Source of the DNA: Algoriphagus algorifonticola
Lineage (GTDB): Bacteria > Bacteroidota > Bacteroidia > Cytophagales > Cyclobacteriaceae
Length of the DNA: 64,000 bases
Reading direction: 5' to 3'
NCBI RefSeq assembly: GCF_007655305.1
Contig: NZ_VLOG01000008.1
Span: 62,001-126,000, forward strand
The notes beneath the pieces were generated by a model that saw only the letters and a list, made by a program, of their open reading frames with translations, searched no databases and was not told where the DNA came from. Positions 53,063 to 61,727 of this stretch are shown here, piece after piece; the first letter of the stretch is position 1, and the number at the start of each line of letters is the position of its first letter. The position numbers and the translations under genes were made by a program.

Positions 53063-53437
53063 ATGAAAATTGCATTGATTGCCCATGATGGAAAAAAAGC
53101 CGACATGGTTCATTTTTTAAGCGGCTTTAAGAATAACCTGCAAAGAGTAGATGTTCAGCTTGTTGCAACAGGCACAACTGGGTCGCATATTGAGAAAGCT
53201 GGTTTTGAGGTTCAGAAATTATTATCTGGCCCAATTGGAGGTGATGCACAAATTGCCGCTATGGCTGCACAGAAAGAGCTTGATATGGTTGTGTTTTTCA
53301 GAGATCCTTTGGACAAACACCCCCATGAGCCGGATGTACAAATGCTGATGAGGATTTGTGATGTCCACAATATCCCACTAGCTACCAATCCAGCATCTGC
53401 TGAATTAATGTTCAAAGCCTTAACTCAAACCTTATAA
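53063..53437 (+). CDS. mgsA: Methylglyoxal synthase
   Basis: Converts dihydroxyacetone phosphate to methylglyoxal and phosphate, a bypass that relieves phosphate limitation or sugar-phosphate stress. The 124 residues include [27 protein letters not shown], the catalytic aspartate in [12 protein letters not shown] (Asp61), [20 protein letters not shown] and [13 protein letters not shown]. Its stop shares one base with the pfkA start (TAATG). Co-translation with 6-phosphofructokinase links the bypass to upper glycolysis. Confidence 0.96.
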   Translation: MKIALIAHDGKKADMVHFLSGFKNNLQRVDVQLVATGTTGSHIEKAGFEVQKLLSGPIGGDAQIAAMAAQKELDMVVFFRDPLDKHPHEPDVQMLMRICDVHNIPLATNPASAELMFKALTQTL

Positions 53438-54423
53438 TGGAACCTAAAACTATCCGTAAAATCGGGGTACTTACCTCCGGAGGGGATTCTCCTGGTATGA
53501 ACGCTGCTATAAGAGCAGCCGTACGGGCAGGATTTTACTATAATCTGGAAATGTATGGTATCTATAGAGGCTATGAAGGCCTCATCCAAAATGATATCAA
53601 AAAATTAGATTCAAAAAACATCGCTCACGTTCTTGAAAGAGGCGGTACATTTCTGAAATCTGCAAGAAGTGACGAATTTAGAACTCCGGAAGGAAGAAAA
53701 AAAGCCTACGAAAATCTAAGAAGTCATGGTATAGACGCTTTGGTGGTGATCGGTGGTGATGGTTCTCTAACTGGAGCCCATTTGTTTTACAAAGAGTTTG
53801 GAATTCCTGCCGTAGGTTTACCAGGAACCATCGATAATGACCTCTCAGGAACTGATGTAACAATTGGGTTCGATACTGCCTGCAATACTGCCATCGAAGC
53901 GATTGATAAAATCAGGGATACAGCTACATCTCATGACAGACTTTTCTTTGTGGAAGTGATGGGTAGAGATGCTGGTTTCATTGCTATCAATGCAGGAATT
54001 GGTTCTGCAGCGGCAGCAATTCTGATACCCGAAAAGAAAATGCCAATTGAAGATTTGGTAGAAAAACTAAAGATCAGAACAAAGGCCAAAAAATCATCCA
54101 ACATTGTCATTGTAGCAGAAGGCGGAAAAAGTGGTGGTGCTGCTGAAATAGCTGAAAAGGTAAAGAAACATCTTCCTTATTACGATATCAAAGTAACTAT
54201 CCTTGGTCATTTGCAGCGAGGCGGAGCTCCAAGTTCTTATGATAGACTATTGGCATCTAAACTAGGCGTAGCTGCTGTAGAAGGTCTATTACAAGGTAAA
54301 TATGATGTGATGGCAGGGCTAATCAATCATAAGGTTGTGTACACTCCTATTAAAAAGGCGATCGTAGATGACAAATCAGTGGATGAAGATGATTTCAGAG
54401 TTGCAAAAATTCTTTCTACATAA
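53437..54423 (+). CDS. pfkA: 6-phosphofructokinase, ATP-dependent
   Basis: Phosphorylates fructose 6-phosphate to fructose 1,6-bisphosphate. LTSGGDSPGMNAAIRA (phosphate loop), VIGGDGSLTGA, PGTIDNDLSGTD (catalytic Asp in TIDND) and GFDTACNTAIEAIDKIRD are intact, followed by EVMGRDAGFIA. GGDGS and PGTIDND (rather than GGDDS and PKTIDND) indicate ATP, not pyrophosphate, as donor. The 328 residues fit. It follows mgsA with one shared base and is closed by a terminator. Confidence 0.97.
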   Translation: MEPKTIRKIGVLTSGGDSPGMNAAIRAAVRAGFYYNLEMYGIYRGYEGLIQNDIKKLDSKNIAHVLERGGTFLKSARSDEFRTPEGRKKAYENLRSHGIDALVVIGGDGSLTGAHLFYKEFGIPAVGLPGTIDNDLSGTDVTIGFDTACNTAIEAIDKIRDTATSHDRLFFVEVMGRDAGFIAINAGIGSAAAAILIPEKKMPIEDLVEKLKIRTKAKKSSNIVIVAEGGKSGGAAEIAEKVKKHLPYYDIKVTILGHLQRGGAPSSYDRLLASKLGVAAVEGLLQGKYDVMAGLINHKVVYTPIKKAIVDDKSVDEDDFRVAKILST

Positions 54424-54429
54424 AAACCA

Positions 54430-54460
54430 AAAGCTGTTGAAAATTCAACAGCTTTTTTTC
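54430..54460 (+). terminator. Terminator after pfkA
   Basis: AAAGCTGTTGAA (54430-54441) and TTCAACAGCTTT (54444-54455) are perfect 12-base complements; with a real loop the stem is about 11 pairs. T-rich sequence follows directly. Confidence 0.9.
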
Positions 54461-54506
54461 TTTCTCTTTCGTATAGAATTTTTTAAGACTAACTTAACCG
54501 CTGTAC

Positions 54507-55025
54507 ATGAAAGCAATCAACTTACTTATTTTTACGATCTTTTTGACAATCTTGAGTTTTTCAAGTTATGGTCAATCCAAAGATTTTTTACTCTTGAAAA
54601 GAGGCAGTAATACCAAAACCCAAATCCGATTTTATATAGGTGAACCGATCACCTACAAAAGTTCGAAGCTAGGATATTACATCACAGATGTGATCAAAGA
54701 TCTCAATGACAATTATATCTATTTGAGTGAGAATATACTTTCTCCTGATGATATCTTGGAAATTGATATCAGAAGAAAAGATCCCAGAAACTCTACCCTG
54801 AGAAACATGAATGCCTTAGTTCTAGGGTCAGGTGTAATCTTACTGGGGGTCGAGAGTATAAATTCCATTTACCAAACTGGGGAGTTTTCCATTGACAGAG
54901 GCGTTGGAGTGATTGGAGGTATTTTAACTGGAACAGGTTTAGCACTTTTACCTATTCGGTACAAAACATTCAAAAATCAAGGGCGAAACCGAATTCAGAT
55001 TATCCAAATGAGATTACCGGATTGA
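54507..55025 (+). CDS. Exported hypothetical protein with hydrophobic C-terminal segments
   Basis: A 172-residue protein I do not recognise. It has a signal peptide (MKAINLLIFTIFLTILSFSSYGQ). The middle is strand-rich (IRFYIGEPITYKSSKLGYYITDV), and two hydrophobic segments, VLGSGVILLGVESI and VGVIGGILTGTGLALL, could span or line a membrane. The C-terminus is basic (YKTFKNQGRNRIQIIQM). Signal peptide and codon pattern support a real gene. It lies between the pfkA terminator and prfB. Confidence 0.6.
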   Translation: MKAINLLIFTIFLTILSFSSYGQSKDFLLLKRGSNTKTQIRFYIGEPITYKSSKLGYYITDVIKDLNDNYIYLSENILSPDDILEIDIRRKDPRNSTLRNMNALVLGSGVILLGVESINSIYQTGEFSIDRGVGVIGGILTGTGLALLPIRYKTFKNQGRNRIQIIQMRLPD

Positions 55026-55094
55026 TTTTGCTTTTACTTAGTAAAAACGGATTTTTTTTCAGACTTTTGCAGCTTAATTTTCAACTTTAAAATC

Positions 55095-56196
55095 ATGACT
55101 TCGGACCAACTGAAAGACTTGAAAGCTCGCACCTCGGCTTTAAGGAGGTATCTTTGACTACGATCGGAAGAAAGCAGAAATAGAAGATTTAGAGGCAGTA
55201 TCTGCCCAGCCTGATTTTTGGAATAATCCAGAAGAGGCTGAAAAAACGATGAAACAAATCCAGGTCAGAAAAGGCTGGACTTCATCATTCGAAGATCTGG
55301 AGCAGATTATTCAGGACTTGGAAGTATTGTATGAATTCTATTCAGCTGATGAAGTCAGCGAAGAAGAAATCAAAACTGAATACCAAAAAGCCAAAACAGC
55401 TGTAGAAGATCTTGAACTCAAAAAGATGCTCTCCTCAGAGGAAGATCAGCTGAATGCAGTGCTGGAAATCAACCCTGGAGCGGGAGGAACTGAAAGTAAT
55501 GACTGGGCTTCCATCCTAATGAGAATGTACATCATGTGGGGTGAAAAGAATGGCTACAAGGTAAAAGAGGTAGACGTTCAGCCAGGTGAAGTTGCAGGTA
55601 TTAAATCAGCCACTTTAGAGTTCGAGGGTCCTTTGGCATATGGATTCCTTAAATCTGAAACAGGTGTTCATCGACTGGTGAGAATATCCCCTTTTGACTC
55701 AGGAGGAAGAAGACATACTTCATTTGCCTCGGTCTATGCCTATCCTGAAGTGGATGATAGCATTGAGATCGACATCAACCCTGCGGATATTGAACTACAT
55801 ACTTCCCGATCCGGAGGTGCAGGTGGTCAGAATGTGAACAAGGTGGAAACCAAAGTTCAATTGACACACAAGCCAACCGGAATCGTTGTGGTATGTCAGG
55901 TGGAAAGATCCCAGCTTGCCAACCGGGAAAAAGCCATGCAGATGTTGAAATCCAGGCTTTATCAAATGGAGCTGGAAAAACGAAATGCTGAGATCGCGAA
56001 GATAGAATCTTCCAAACTTCGGGTAGATTTTGGTTCCCAGATCCGAAACTATGTCCTGCATCCATATAAACTGGTGAAGGACAACCGGACAGGTTTTGAA
56101 ACCTCTGATACCCAGCATGTATTGGACGGGGGCTTGAATGAATTTATGAAAGCCTTTCTACTCGCTCAAAGCGAAGAAGAAGCAAACAAAGAATAA
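55095..56196 (+). CDS. prfB: Peptide chain release factor 2, programmed +1 frameshift
   Basis: RF2, which releases peptides at UGA and UAA. The gene starts at ATG 55095 and reads 20 codons to an in-frame TGA at 55155. The site AGGAGG-TAT-CTT-TGA-C (55144-55158) is the classical prfB shift signal: an internal Shine-Dalgarno-like AGGAGG three bases before CTT, then the stop. Slipping one base gives Leu-Asp and continues to 56196, a 366-residue protein. Coding is therefore joined 55095-55154 and 55156-56196. The GGQ motif is at residues 243-245 in [16 protein letters not shown], and the UGA-reading SPF motif is in [12 protein letters not shown]. Confidence 0.95.
55144..55158 (+). promoter_or_regulatory. 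prfB +1 frameshift signal
   Basis: AGGAGGTATCTTTGAC contains the internal Shine-Dalgarno-like AGGAGG and the slip site CTT-TGA-C. Low RF2 stalls at TGA and lets the ribosome shift by one base, so RF2 controls its own synthesis. Confidence 0.95.
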
Positions 56197-56198
56197 TT

Positions 56199-56234
56199 AC
56201 AGGGCCGATTTTATTTTCGGCCCTGTTCCTTTTC
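56199..56234 (+). terminator. Terminator after prfB
   Basis: ACAGGGCCGA (56199-56208) and TCGGCCCTGT (56217-56226) form a perfect 10-bp stem with an eight-base loop, followed by TCCTTTTC. Confidence 0.85.
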
Positions 56235-56246
56235 AATCCAAACTTC

Positions 56247-57416
56247 ATGAAAATCTTCCCATCCTTTTTCAGTCTGGATTTTTTCCTGCTCTGCTTGAGC
56301 TCTTTTTTGTTTTTTTCTTCTTTCAATATGATTATTCCTGAGCTTCCCTCCTACCTAAGTTCATTGGGTGGTGAAGATTACAAAGGTTTGATCATTTCAT
56401 TATTCACCTTATCTGCTGGTCTTTCCAGACCTTTTTCCGGAAAGCTCGCAGATAAAATCGGAAGAATACCGGTCATGATTTTTGGTGCTTCAGTATGCTT
56501 TATTGTGGGCTTATTGTATCCAATTTTAAGTTTTGTCGGCGGATTTCTATTCCTGCGATTTGCACATGGATTTTCAGCTGGATTTACTCCCACCGGCACT
56601 TCTGCCTATGTAGCCGATATTGTTCCTTTCCAAAAACGTGGGGAAGCAATGGGAATCCAATCTCTTTTTGGTTCCCTCGGCATGGCTGCAGGCCCGGCTA
56701 TCGGTGGATGGATTGCAAGTATTTGGGAGTTGGAAATTCTTTTCTATGCTTCTGCCTTTACTGCAATCTTTTCCATTCTAATTCTATTGAAGCTGAAAGA
56801 AACGCTACCAAACAAAGAGCCTCTCAAACTGAATTTATTCAAACTTAAAAAAGACGAGATCATAGAAAAGCGGGTATTGATGCCGTCAGCGATACTTTTC
56901 TTGTCTGTTTTTTCATTTGGAGTGGTTCTTACCATTATTCCAGATCTCTCAGAGCATTTAGGAATCAAAAACAAAGGACTTTTCTTTGCTGTATTTACAC
57001 TCTCCTCATTAGGAATAAGATTGATAGCTGGAAGAACTTCAGACCGATATGGAAGAATTCCTGTCCTAAGAGTAGCCAGTATTTTTATGATTATGGCAAT
57101 GATGACAATTGCATTTGCAGAAACGAAAGCCATGCTGATGATTGCGGGGGTATTGTTTGGGTCTGCAGTTGGGATGTATAGTCCTACCACGGCTGCCTGG
57201 GTGGTGGATCTTTCCTTGGATGCTTATCGAGGTAGGGCTTTAGCAACCATGTATATATTTTTGGAAGCAGGAATCGGTATTGGAGCGATCGTTTCAGGCT
57301 TTTTGTATGCCAATAAAGCAGAAAACTTTCAACTCGTATTCCTCAGCAGTGCGGGCATGGCCTTTTTGGCTTTCTTAGTCTTGGTCAGTATCAGAAAAAG
57401 AAAGTATCAAACATAA
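56247..57416 (+). CDS. MFS transporter, drug-efflux type
   Basis: Twelve-helix major facilitator, 389 residues. SRPFSGKLADKIGRIPVMIFG is the motif A loop between helices 2 and 3, GFSAGFTPTGTSAYVADIVPFQKRGEAMG follows helix 4 and resembles drug antiporters, and RLIAGRTSDRYGRIPVLR is the second motif A. The motif arrangement points to efflux rather than sugar uptake, but the substrate is unknown. It is flanked by terminators, so it is monocistronic. Confidence 0.88.
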   Translation: MKIFPSFFSLDFFLLCLSSFLFFSSFNMIIPELPSYLSSLGGEDYKGLIISLFTLSAGLSRPFSGKLADKIGRIPVMIFGASVCFIVGLLYPILSFVGGFLFLRFAHGFSAGFTPTGTSAYVADIVPFQKRGEAMGIQSLFGSLGMAAGPAIGGWIASIWELEILFYASAFTAIFSILILLKLKETLPNKEPLKLNLFKLKKDEIIEKRVLMPSAILFLSVFSFGVVLTIIPDLSEHLGIKNKGLFFAVFTLSSLGIRLIAGRTSDRYGRIPVLRVASIFMIMAMMTIAFAETKAMLMIAGVLFGSAVGMYSPTTAAWVVDLSLDAYRGRALATMYIFLEAGIGIGAIVSGFLYANKAENFQLVFLSSAGMAFLAFLVLVSIRKRKYQT

Positions 57417-57449
57417 AAAAAGCCTTGAGTTCCTCTCAAGGCCTTTTTT
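57413..57449. terminator. Bidirectional terminator after the MFS gene
   Basis: GCCTTGAG (57422-57429) and CTCAAGGC (57435-57442), flanked by A-rich and T6 tracts, form an 8-bp stem. It stops the MFS transcript and probably also the convergent peptidase gene. Confidence 0.85.
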
Positions 57450-57535
57450 CAATAATTGATATCAATATTCTCTTTTAGCCAGTTAGAAGAAAAACATGGC
57501 TTAGTATTAGCCCAAATGATTAGAATCCGGAAGCT

Positions 57536-57610
57536 TCGCCTGCCTGCCGTGGCTGGGTCATCGGTCACCTATGCTGAGCGAATTCGAAATGTCCTATCGG
57601 TCAAGCAAAG
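57536..57610. repeat. Degenerate copy of the dispersed hairpin repeat
   Basis: CGCCTGCCTGCCGTGGC and CTGAGCGAATTCGAAATGTC echo the CTGCCTGC stem and the TGAGCGAAGTCGAAATGT core of the MITE-like element at 37529. The ends are eroded and I see no terminal inverted repeats. Besides this and the terminator, the 57417-57655 spacer shows nothing. Confidence 0.5.
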
Positions 57611-57655
57611 AAAATATGGTAAGTGGCAAGATTGAGGATTATCAGATAATTAATC

Positions 57656-59008
57656 TCAATTCCCCAAATAATTACTCATACGTGGGATGGATAGAATCTT
57701 TTTCTGTCTTCCATTATAATAAGTCACTTTTTCACCATCGAAAAACGCTCCTTCTTCCAGCATAATTCTCACATCTTTTTTCCATTCCTCCACATAAACC
57801 ACGGCATTCAATTCAATGGCATATCCAGTATTGGCATGAAGCGGAAAATCTCCAGCACCTGGAGTATCCCCTTGATTATCCCACATTCCGATGGTTGGTC
57901 CTGCTGAATGTCCATAAAATCCCAATGGATGCGTATAAATACTTCCTCTAATTCCTTCTGATTCCATTTTTTGTCTGGATGCCCTTAGAATTTCATTTCC
58001 TGTACGGCCAGCTACATAGTTTTCCGTTAGAATATCCTGTAGTCTATTTCCTACTTCGAATGCTTTCTGAAGGAAGACTGGAACTTCTGTTTCCCCTGGC
58101 TTAAGGACATAGGCTAATTCCTGAGTGTCAGTATTTAACCTGAGGTAAGTTATTCCAAAGTCAATATGAAGTAAATCTCCCGGCATAATGGTCATCTCAG
58201 AGGGTCGGACTGCAAATGACCTGTTTGCTTCATTGGAAGAAGGGTCCGGACGCTGAATATCTACAGTTGGATGAAACCAGGTATCCAACTTCATTTCTTT
58301 GATCTTCTCTCTATACCACCACACCACATCTTCAGTTGTTGTCTTTCCGGGAGTGATCACTTTTTCAGATAAACCTTCCTGAATAATATCATGAGCCAAT
58401 TGCTGCACATGTCTATAGGTAGACATTTCTTGTTCAGTTCGGGTTTCCAACCATCTTACTGCCAATGTTTGGGCAGATACAACTTTTGATTTCAAAGCAC
58501 TGGGTAATTGATTGACGAAAGCCTGATGTTCTGAATAAGTCAAGCCGTCAGCATGACCATAATCTTTCGCATAATTCAAACCAATTTTTTGAGGGTTCTT
58601 ACTTGCTACCAAGTCAATTAATGCTTTCCACTGATCTGGCTGCTGTTCAGGATTCCAAGCTCTTTTGAATGCCTTTCCCACATCATATCTGGCAATTGCG
58701 TAAGTTTCCACTGGAGAATTTGGCTTAGGCTGATACATCACCAATATAGTTCGTCTTCTAGCGGCCATCCAAGTCGCGGGAAGCATAGTTCGTATAACCG
58801 GATCCTCATTGTACTCCCTGGAGATCACTATCCACATATCGATACCTGTCTCTGTCATCAATTGAGGTAATAGAGAGTTGATCCTGACATCCAACCAAGA
58901 GTCAATCAATTCAGCCTGTTCGCGTTGAGTTAAAACAGCAAGTTTCTGAGAAAAGGTGAACTGACTAAACAAGAAAAGTAATAGGGCAAGGGAAAATATT
59001 TTTTTCAT
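57656..59008 (-). CDS. Exported M24-family metallopeptidase (Xaa-Pro aminopeptidase-like)
   Basis: Pita-bread peptidase of the M24 family, 450 residues, with a signal peptide (MKKIFSLALLLFLFSQFTFSQ) placing it in the periplasm or outside. An N-terminal creatinase-type domain (ETGIDMWIVISREYNEDPV) precedes the catalytic domain. Metal ligands are visible: Asp in MPGDLLHIDFGI, Asp in LNTDTQEL, His in THPLGFYGHSAGP, Glu in GYAIELNAVVYV and Glu in VRIMLEEGAFF. It probably cleaves peptides with proline in the second position, though this is by family. Confidence 0.88.
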   Translation of the reverse strand: MKKIFSLALLLFLFSQFTFSQKLAVLTQREQAELIDSWLDVRINSLLPQLMTETGIDMWIVISREYNEDPVIRTMLPATWMAARRRTILVMYQPKPNSPVETYAIARYDVGKAFKRAWNPEQQPDQWKALIDLVASKNPQKIGLNYAKDYGHADGLTYSEHQAFVNQLPSALKSKVVSAQTLAVRWLETRTEQEMSTYRHVQQLAHDIIQEGLSEKVITPGKTTTEDVVWWYREKIKEMKLDTWFHPTVDIQRPDPSSNEANRSFAVRPSEMTIMPGDLLHIDFGITYLRLNTDTQELAYVLKPGETEVPVFLQKAFEVGNRLQDILTENYVAGRTGNEILRASRQKMESEGIRGSIYTHPLGFYGHSAGPTIGMWDNQGDTPGAGDFPLHANTGYAIELNAVVYVEEWKKDVRIMLEEGAFFDGEKVTYYNGRQKKILSIPRMSNYLGN

Positions 59009-59084
59009 CGGTAGAATATTAATTAAGTCCTGAATATAAAGTTTCCTTTATTGATTCAGAAACCCTTTAAAAAAGACTTTTTGA

Positions 59085-60434
59085 TCAAGTGTTAATTCCT
59101 TTTTCCAAAATTGCTTTCCTGGATAATTTATGGAATCGGTAAAAAAGAACTATTGCCGTTATACTCAAGCCGATCAGCAAGCCATACCAAATTCCTTTTT
59201 CTGCCATTCCCATTTCGAAAGCTAAAAAATACCCTAATGGAAGACCCAAAACCCAATAAGCAATTAAGGTGATAATTGTGGGAAATTTCACATCCTCCAT
59301 ACCTCTGAGAACACCTAAGCCCGCGACCTGTACACCATCCGATAATTGAAACATTCCCGCTATGATTAACAAAGTGGCTGAAGTAGCTATCACCTCAGGA
59401 TCATCTATATAGAAAGTTGGAAGAAAATTTCTACCTGCAACAAAAATAACAGCTGTAACCGCCATGAAAATCAGCACCATGGCAAACACAACCATTCCCG
59501 CTTCCCGCATAGCTTTGAAATTATTCTTGCCAATCTGATTACTTACCCGAATCATTCCGGCAGTGCTGAGACCAGCAGCCATCATATAACTGATCGAAGC
59601 TAAGTTTAAAGCTATTTGATGTCCTGCAAGGGCATTTACTCCTATCCAACCCATCATAATAGCCGCAGAACCAAAGGCGCTGACTTCAAAAATATATTGA
59701 AAACCGGTTGGTATCCCGATTTTTAATATTCTGTTGATCATCGGAAAGCTCATCTTTGAAAGCCCCAAAGTCAATTGAAAGTTTTGATATCTCGATGACT
59801 TCATTACATACCAGCCAATCATAATTGGCATCAAAATCCTGGAAATTAAAGTAGCCAATCCAGCACCAATCAAACCCATTTCCGGAGCTCCCAATTTCCC
59901 AAAAATGAGAACCCAATTTAAAAACACATTGACCAAATTACAGATAATGGTCACATACATGGCTTGTCTTGTTTGCGAAAGTCCTTCAGCAAATTGCTTG
60001 AAAGTTTGGAAAATCATAAACGGAAAAAGGGAAGCCGTAATGATAAAGAGGTAAGGAATTGCCTCTTTCACCACTATTTCAGGTTGATTGAGATGGGAAA
60101 GCCCTTGTGAGAGACCCAAAATAATGATGGTTAAAACCAATGCTGTAGAAAGATTGATCCACAACCCGTGCTGAAATAAACGTCCGATACGAATAGATTT
60201 CCCTTTACCTTCTGCAATAGAAACCAAAGGAGTAATTCCCATGGATACTCCCATGCCAAACATGAGCAAAACAAAAAATATGGAATTCGCCAGGGAGGCA
60301 GCTGCCAAAGGTACTGCACCCAATTGCCCCACCATCATGCTATCTGCTACCCCAACCATTACTTGCCCTAATTGACTCAAGACAACTGGATAAGCTAATT
60401 TGGAAGTAATTTTAAAATGATCTTTAATAGTCAT
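59085..60434 (-). CDS. MATE family efflux transporter
   Basis: Sodium- or proton-driven multidrug and toxin extrusion transporter of the NorM type, 449 residues and about twelve helices in two related halves. YPVVLSQLGQVMVGVADSMMVGQLGAVPLAAASLANSIF is the typical helix 1-2 block, with GMGVSMGITPLVSIAEGKG next; the second half repeats as MGWIGVNALAGHQIALNLAS. Its gene follows the NUDIX gene with a one-base gap and is likely co-transcribed. The substrate is unknown. Confidence 0.93.
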   Translation of the reverse strand: MTIKDHFKITSKLAYPVVLSQLGQVMVGVADSMMVGQLGAVPLAAASLANSIFFVLLMFGMGVSMGITPLVSIAEGKGKSIRIGRLFQHGLWINLSTALVLTIIILGLSQGLSHLNQPEIVVKEAIPYLFIITASLFPFMIFQTFKQFAEGLSQTRQAMYVTIICNLVNVFLNWVLIFGKLGAPEMGLIGAGLATLISRILMPIMIGWYVMKSSRYQNFQLTLGLSKMSFPMINRILKIGIPTGFQYIFEVSAFGSAAIMMGWIGVNALAGHQIALNLASISYMMAAGLSTAGMIRVSNQIGKNNFKAMREAGMVVFAMVLIFMAVTAVIFVAGRNFLPTFYIDDPEVIATSATLLIIAGMFQLSDGVQVAGLGVLRGMEDVKFPTIITLIAYWVLGLPLGYFLAFEMGMAEKGIWYGLLIGLSITAIVLFYRFHKLSRKAILEKGINT

Positions 60435-60435
60435 A

Positions 60436-60978
60436 TCACAAACCCAAAACTCGGGCAGCTTTTAGGATTCCGGCAATACTGATTGCATCTGTAATTTCTC
60501 CATTCATAACCATAGAAACGGCTTCCTGAAGTGGGAGCTTTTTGATTTGCAATACTTCAGTCTCTTCGAATTCCGTATCGAGTAGAGTTAAATCTTCAGC
60601 CAGATAAACAAAGCCCTCCTCGTCTGTAACTGAATTGGAAGTATGTATTCTGAGAAGCTCAGTCCATTTTTCGGCAATTAAGCCGGTTTCTTCTTTTAAT
60701 TCGCGCTTGGCAGATTCCAAAAGGTCCAGACCAATAGGACCTCCACCCATGGGAATTTCCCAGGAATATTCCTTCAAAGTATACCGGTATTGCCCAACCA
60801 GCCAAGTGTTACCATTTTTATCTACAGGTATAATGCCCATAGCTTTATTTTTAAAATGCACTTTACCGTAGATCCCCTCCTTTCCTGCGGGATTTAAGAC
60901 ATCGTGTTCTTCGAGTCTTATCCAAGGATTATTGTAAATGGGTTTAATTTTTAGGGTTTTCCAAGGATTATGTTCCAT
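60436..60978 (-). CDS. NUDIX hydrolase, ADP-ribose pyrophosphatase-like
   Basis: NUDIX hydrolase of about 180 residues, similar to ADP-ribose or GDP-mannose pyrophosphatases (NudF/NudK). WLVGQYRYTLKEYSWEIPMGG is the typical segment before the box; REL-KEETG is the box core (SAKRELKEETGL). The early Glu of the Nudix consensus is not present (Leu/Asp instead), as in some ADP-ribose enzymes that are longer there. I start at ATG 60978: the ATG at 61002 would begin inside the stem of the upstream terminator, whose T-run would be read as Phe codons. It is followed by MATE. Confidence 0.82.
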   Translation of the reverse strand: MEHNPWKTLKIKPIYNNPWIRLEEHDVLNPAGKEGIYGKVHFKNKAMGIIPVDKNGNTWLVGQYRYTLKEYSWEIPMGGGPIGLDLLESAKRELKEETGLIAEKWTELLRIHTSNSVTDEEGFVYLAEDLTLLDTEFEETEVLQIKKLPLQEAVSMVMNGEITDAISIAGILKAARVLGL

Positions 60979-60984
60979 AGCTTC

Positions 60985-61012
60985 AAAAAAAAAGGGTGAC
61001 AATTGCCACCCT
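60985..61012 (-). terminator. Terminator after the Lrp gene
   Basis: On the minus strand AGGGTG (61012-61007) pairs with CACCC (60998-60994) and then T8 follows. It ends the Lrp transcript. It sits just upstream of the NUDIX ATG at 60978 and rules out the start at 61002. Confidence 0.8.
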
Positions 61013-61034
61013 AAATTCTATTCTATTCTAATAA

Positions 61035-61517
61035 TTAGGCAGGGATAGGCAATACCTTTGAGTCTTTAAATGTGGACAAAATTACCATGGATTGCATGGA
61101 GTCCACTTCTTTAATTTCAGAAACTTTTTCCAACATCAACTTCTGATAAGCAGTGATATCTTTTGCAATGATTTTAAGAATAAAATCACCTGTACCTGTA
61201 ATGTGATGACATTCAATAACCTCTGGAATTCCGTTGATTTCCTTCATGAATGCATCTATATTACCTTTGTTGTGACCAATAAGAGATACCAAAACAAATG
61301 TACTTACCCCAAGGCCAATTTTTTCTGGGTCTAATTTCGCATGGTAACTTTTAATGATACCAGACTGCTCAAGTTTCTTCACTCGCTCCAAGGTTGGAGC
61401 AGGAGAAAGCCCGATATCTTTTGAAAGTTGAGCGTTAGTGATCTTTGCGTTTCCCTGAAGGATTTCTAGAATCCTACGATCAATTTTATCGAATTTTATT
61501 CTTACGCTATTATCCAT
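61035..61517 (-). CDS. Lrp/AsnC family transcriptional regulator
   Basis: Leucine-responsive-type regulator, 160 residues. The N-terminal winged helix-turn-helix (about 10-60: IDRRILEILQGNAKITNAQLSKDIGLSPAPTLERVKKLEQSGII) is followed by the RAM/ligand-binding domain with VPEVIECHHITGTGDFILKI and the dimer segment. Such proteins sense amino acids and act as local or global regulators. It has its own promoter (61550) and terminator and is not linked to an obvious biosynthetic target here. Confidence 0.93.
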   Translation of the reverse strand: MDNSVRIKFDKIDRRILEILQGNAKITNAQLSKDIGLSPAPTLERVKKLEQSGIIKSYHAKLDPEKIGLGVSTFVLVSLIGHNKGNIDAFMKEINGIPEVIECHHITGTGDFILKIIAKDITAYQKLMLEKVSEIKEVDSMQSMVILSTFKDSKVLPIPA

Positions 61518-61549
61518 GATTTCTTGCTTTTACAAAATTTTATGCTGTG

Positions 61550-61557
61550 CAAATTTA
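61550..61557 (-). promoter_or_regulatory. -7 element for the Lrp gene
   Basis: TAAATTTG on the minus strand (61557-61550) exactly matches TAnnTTTG, with a predicted start about 27 bases upstream of the ATG. The -33 region is only T-rich. I see nothing further in the 61518-61727 spacer. Confidence 0.4.
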
Positions 61558-61727
61558 TAATAATTAAGGAAAATTTTAAAACTATTATCCGTTTTTATAT
61601 CGACCTAATTCGAAATTTTCTTAAGGATAGTGGGGATTTTAGCAAAGATTCCTTCTAAAAATCCTCCTTCTCTTGGAAAAATTCAAATTATCTCTTGCAG
61701 TAAGTGCTAAAAACGCAAACTTTTTGA

